Shown here: one piece after another, positions 61,878 through 64,000 of the stretch
Layout of the letters: each line of letters begins with the position of its first letter
How positions within the stretch are numbered: the first letter of the stretch is position 1
Assembly: GCF_014837035.1 (NCBI RefSeq)
Contig: NZ_JACSPS010000002.1
Location: 759,851-823,850 of the forward strand
Direction of reading: 5' to 3'
DNA: 64,000 bases
Origin: Kaistella pullorum
Lineage (GTDB): Bacteria > Bacteroidota > Bacteroidia > Flavobacteriales > Weeksellaceae
The notes under the pieces: model-generated
Seen by the model: only the letters and a program-made list of their open reading frames with translations
Told to the model about the DNA's origin: nothing
The model's database searches: none
Translations under genes and position numbers: made by a program

Positions 61878-62501
61878 TTACATAAGGATGATTTTGTTGC
61901 GCCCGAGCTGAAGATTACCGTTTTCCTCAAGCTGCTTAAGCAGCCTGGAGACCACTACCCTTGCGGTTCCGAGTTCATTGGCGAGCTGCTCATGGGTAAT
62001 GCTGATTGTTTGACTTCCCGTAATCTCCACTTTTTTTTGTAACAGCGTAAGCAGTCTTTCGTCCACTTTCCGGAAAGCGATTGCGTTGACAATCCCGAGC
62101 AGTTCCTCAAAACGTTTATGGTAAAGCCTGAAGATATAATCAAGCCACTCAGGATGCTCTTTGATGAACAGATGCACTTTCTCCATTGGCAGGAACATGA
62201 TTTCGGCATCGTCTTCCACTTCCGCTTTCACCTTACTTTTTTCATCGTGCATACCGCCCAGGAAAGACATGATGCAACTTTCGCCGGTTGTGATATAGTA
62301 GAGCAGGATTTCGCGGCCGTCTTCTTCGGTTCTCATCACTTTCAGTGTCCCTTTTGTCACAATCGGGATGGCGCGGATTGCAGAATTTTCGTCGAGGATA
62401 AGGTCGCCGGCGGTATAAGTTTTCACCACGCTGTGCTCGCGCAGTTTTGAGATGAGTTCGGGTGAAGTCTTAAATTCAATAATCTGTTCAAGTGAATCCA
62501 T
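61878..62501 (-). CDS. Crp/Fnr-family transcriptional regulator
   Basis: A protein of 207 residues. Residues 15-125 form a cyclic-nucleotide-type sensor domain (beta-roll with GDLILDENSAIRAIPIV). The C-terminal 75 residues hold a winged helix-turn-helix (ITHEQLANELGTARVVVSRLLKQLEENG, shown in part). The N-terminus has no Cys cluster, so it is not an Fnr-type iron-sulfur sensor. The ligand is unknown. Its place at the head of the sulfur cluster makes it the likely regulator of these genes. Confidence 0.9.
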   Translation of the reverse strand: MDSLEQIIEFKTSPELISKLREHSVVKTYTAGDLILDENSAIRAIPIVTKGTLKVMRTEEDGREILLYYITTGESCIMSFLGGMHDEKSKVKAEVEDDAEIMFLPMEKVHLFIKEHPEWLDYIFRLYHKRFEELLGIVNAIAFRKVDERLLTLLQKKVEITGSQTISITHEQLANELGTARVVVSRLLKQLEENGNLQLGRNKIILM

Positions 62502-62505
62502 GCAG

Positions 62506-62513
62506 CAAATTTA
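62506..62513 (-). promoter_or_regulatory. Candidate -7 box immediately before the Crp/Fnr gene
   Basis: The minus strand reads TAAATTTG (TAnnTTTG), ending 4 bp before the ATG at 62501. This would give a leaderless or nearly leaderless transcript. No clear -33 element. Confidence 0.35.
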
Positions 62514-62593
62514 ATTATAAAAGCGCAGAAGCTTAATGAAATTACTAAGAGCCAATATTCAGAAAAATTTAAAGCCAGCATAGATAAATTTTA

Positions 62594-62601
62594 TATATTT
62601 G
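62594..62601 (+). promoter_or_regulatory. Candidate -7 box for the zinc-ribbon protein gene
   Basis: TATATTTG matches TAnnTTTG, 8 bp before the ATG at 62610 and 17 bp before the ATG at 62619. The second start gives the more usual distance. Confidence 0.4.
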
Positions 62602-62609
62602 ATTATCAA

Positions 62610-62966
62610 ATGTTTGCTATGCAAGACTGCCTGGAATGTGGCGAAAAGATCATCGGCCGAAGCGATAAGAAATTCTGCAACGACAGCTGCCGAAACGCCT
62701 ACAACAACAAACACAATAAAGATTCGTCTAACCTGATGCGCAACATCAACAACAAGCTGCGCAAAAACCACCGCATACTTTCTGAACAGAAATTTACCGA
62801 AGGCAAAGCCAAAACTACGCGCAATAAGCTCACCTCGGAAGGCTTCGATTTCAGCTATTTCACCAGCCTTAAAATCTATAAAAACGGCGCTGAATACCGC
62901 TTCGTGTACGACATCGGCTACAAACTACTTGAGGAAGACTGGATCCTGCTGGTGCGCAAGGAGTGA
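62610..62966 (+). CDS. Small zinc-ribbon hypothetical protein
   Basis: A protein of 118 residues, or 115 from the second ATG at 62619. Cys7, Cys10, Cys23 and Cys27 (CLECG and FCNDSCRNAYNN) form a zinc ribbon of the DUF2116-like type. A basic, Asn-rich stretch follows (30-60), then a compact alpha/beta C-terminus (FDFSYFTSLKIYKNG). The basic stretch suggests nucleic-acid binding. Function unknown. It is divergent from the Crp/Fnr gene. Confidence 0.6.
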   Translation: MFAMQDCLECGEKIIGRSDKKFCNDSCRNAYNNKHNKDSSNLMRNINNKLRKNHRILSEQKFTEGKAKTTRNKLTSEGFDFSYFTSLKIYKNGAEYRFVYDIGYKLLEEDWILLVRKE

Positions 62967-63050
62967 TTCAACTGCGGACTCAAATTCAGCGCATGAAAAA
63001 CCAGTAGCTGGGTTTTTGCTTAAAAACAAAAATTAGAATCCAAAATCATC

Positions 63051-63082
63051 TTGCAAAATTATCGTCAAAATCCTTATTTTTG
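63051..63082 (+). promoter_or_regulatory. Promoter of the tRNA-Pro gene
   Basis: TTG at 63051-63053, a 21-bp spacer and TATTTTTG at 63075-63082 match the Bacteroidota promoter. The tRNA begins 9 bp after the -7 box. Confidence 0.65.
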
Positions 63083-63091
63083 CCGCAGTTT

Positions 63092-63165
63092 CGGGATGTA
63101 GCGCAGCCCGGTAGCGTACTTGCATGGGGTGCAAGGGGTCGCTGGTTCGAATCCAGTCATCCCGA
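63092..63165 (+). tRNA. tRNA-Pro (anticodon GGG)
   Basis: A 74-base cloverleaf. The acceptor stem is CGGGATG/CATCCCG, the D stem GCGC/GCGT, the anticodon stem CTTGC/GCAAG with the loop ATGGGGT, and the T arm GCTGG/CCAGT with loop TTCGAAT. The anticodon is GGG at 63126-63128. The CCA end is not encoded (the discriminator A is followed by CAA). The cytosine at position 1 is a proline identity feature. The arms all pair well. Confidence 0.95.
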
Positions 63166-63178
63166 CAAAACAAAAAAA

Positions 63179-63206
63179 GAGCAGTTTCTACAAACTGCTC
63201 TTTTTG
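63179..63206. terminator. Bidirectional terminator between tRNA-Pro and the CvfB-like gene
   Basis: GAGCAGTTT (63179-63187) pairs with AAACTGCTC (63192-63200), flanked by an A run on the left and a T run on the right, so it can act on both strands. Confidence 0.85.
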
Positions 63207-63226
63207 TTTTTTCGAGATCTTAGATT

Positions 63227-64000
63227 TTATTCTGTTTCTTCGATGAGACGTATTTTATCTTCAAAAATCTCAATTTTCTTGTCGCGGTAAAGTCCACCGA
63301 TTGCTTTCTTGAAATTTTTCTTGCTCATCTGCAGCTCATCCTTTATTTCGTCCGGTTCAGACTTATCCGAAAGATACAGCACGCCGTAGTTTTCTTTCAG
63401 TTTCTGCAAAATGATCTGCTGGAACTCATCGATATTCTCATAACCTTGCGGCTGCAGCGACACATCGATTTTTCCGTCCTCGCGAATGGTTTTTATATAA
63501 CCGGTTTCCTCCGAAAGCGGGAACAGTTTTTTGTAAACGTCGGAAGCATACACCAGGCCAATGTATTTTTTATTAATGACAACATTCCAACCCAGTTCGC
63601 TTTCACCCATGATGATCAGATTCACTTTATCGCCTACGCGAAAGGGCAGATCTTCATAAGTCGGGTTGCGTTTGAACGTTGTTGTACCAGTGATTAGTCC
63701 TAAAGTTTCGTCCACGAAAACATGAACAAGATATCGTCTTCCTTCAATGATCTTTTGCTTCTGCTGCTTATACGGAACAAATAAATCTTTGATGATTCCC
63801 CAATCCATAAATGCGCCGCTAGGTAGGCTCTGCACGCAGGACATCACCGCAAATTCGCCCACTTCGGCATTCGGTTTTTCTGTCGTAGCTTTCAGTTTAT
63901 CATCATCCTGATACACAAATACCTCCATTTCATCGCCAATTTCGGCACTTTCGGAAGCGAAAATTTTAGGAAGAAATGCGCGTTCGCCGTTTTCGTCTTC
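63227..64000 (-). CDS. CvfB-type S1-like RNA-binding protein, 5' end outside the window
   Basis: The frame is open from the stop at 63227 to the end of the window (about 257 codons seen), so the start lies beyond base 64000. The ATG at 63928 is internal, because 24 more codons upstream continue the first S1 domain (FLPKIF, then GDEMEVFVY). The order is an S1 domain, then the VGEFAVM segment, further S1-like domains with LVHVFVDETLGLI and VNLIIMGESELG, and a C-terminal winged helix (about the last 60 residues, MSKKNFKKAIGGLYRD). CvfB proteins bind RNA and affect virulence or growth in Firmicutes. In Bacteroidota the role is unknown. Confidence 0.85.
   Translation of the reverse strand, partial: EDENGERAFLPKIFASESAEIGDEMEVFVYQDDDKLKATTEKPNAEVGEFAVMSCVQSLPSGAFMDWGIIKDLFVPYKQQKQKIIEGRRYLVHVFVDETLGLITGTTTFKRNPTYEDLPFRVGDKVNLIIMGESELGWNVVINKKYIGLVYASDVYKKLFPLSEETGYIKTIREDGKIDVSLQPQGYENIDEFQQIILQKLKENYGVLYLSDKSEPDEIKDELQMSKKNFKKAIGGLYRDKKIEIFEDKIRLIEETE

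Noticed and set aside
1-64000. Insertion sequences, prophage, CRISPR arrays or integrases
   Set aside because: No transposase, integrase, phage structural or Cas motif was recognised, and no evenly spaced direct repeats were seen.

Overview
The window looks like chromosomal core sequence from a member of the Bacteroidota, most likely the Flavobacteriia (Chryseobacterium/Kaistella-like Weeksellaceae). This rests on gene content: DUF4197, DUF5916, DUF4349, CvfB, a fused hisB and hisIE, and a plant-type glutaminyl cyclase lipoprotein. It also rests on promoters of the Bacteroidota type (TTG, about 21 bp, TAnnTTTG) and on the lack of strong Shine-Dalgarno sequences. The genus is inferred, not proven. 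I see no insertion sequence, prophage, integrase, CRISPR array or rRNA operon. There is one tRNA gene.

Layout. 1-4.8 kb: lipoprotein and small conserved genes, an epimerase, then a leftward group (glutaminyl cyclase, an unknown exported protein, a deoxynucleoside kinase, an ArsC-like protein). 4.9-14 kb: M1 peptidase, orphan histidine kinase, PBP4-type carboxypeptidase, (p)ppGpp synthetase/hydrolase with NhaA, a YihY membrane protein. 14-19 kb: rlmH, a HipA-like kinase overlapping a DUF3037 gene, a PcrA/UvrD helicase, a cold-shock protein with a basic N-terminal tail. 19-28 kb: an active/inactive pair of M16 proteases, a PAS histidine kinase with response regulator, secG, two glycosyltransferases, recR. 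28-44 kb: lipoproteins, dipeptidase, a ferredoxin with its reductase, DUF3108 and DUF5916 envelope proteins, pheS, rdgB, a CPBP protease, prfC, acyl-CoA dehydrogenase. 45-52 kb: acyl-CoA ligase, universal stress protein, GNAT, PLP racemase, AraC regulator, SulP transporter.

52-59 kb is a complete and tightly overlapping histidine operon, hisGDCBHAF(IE). In front of it is a leader with a promoter, a 17-residue leader peptide rich in His codons (His-His-His-His-Phe-His), and three mutually exclusive RNA hairpins ending in an intrinsic terminator. This is a complete transcription attenuator and the most striking non-protein feature of the window.

59.1-62.5 kb is a leftward sulfur cluster: Crp/Fnr regulator, TauE/SafE exporter, OsmC, rhodanese and two YeeE/YedE half-transporters. 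The last part holds a small zinc-ribbon protein, tRNA-Pro(GGG) with a clear promoter and terminator, and the C-terminal part of a CvfB-like gene that runs off the window.

The genes at both ends (DUF4197 at the left, CvfB at the right) are truncated by the window. The only stretch above 300 bp without a gene is 18850-19180, which appears to hold a long 5' leader of the cold-shock gene and the promoter region of the M16 pair.
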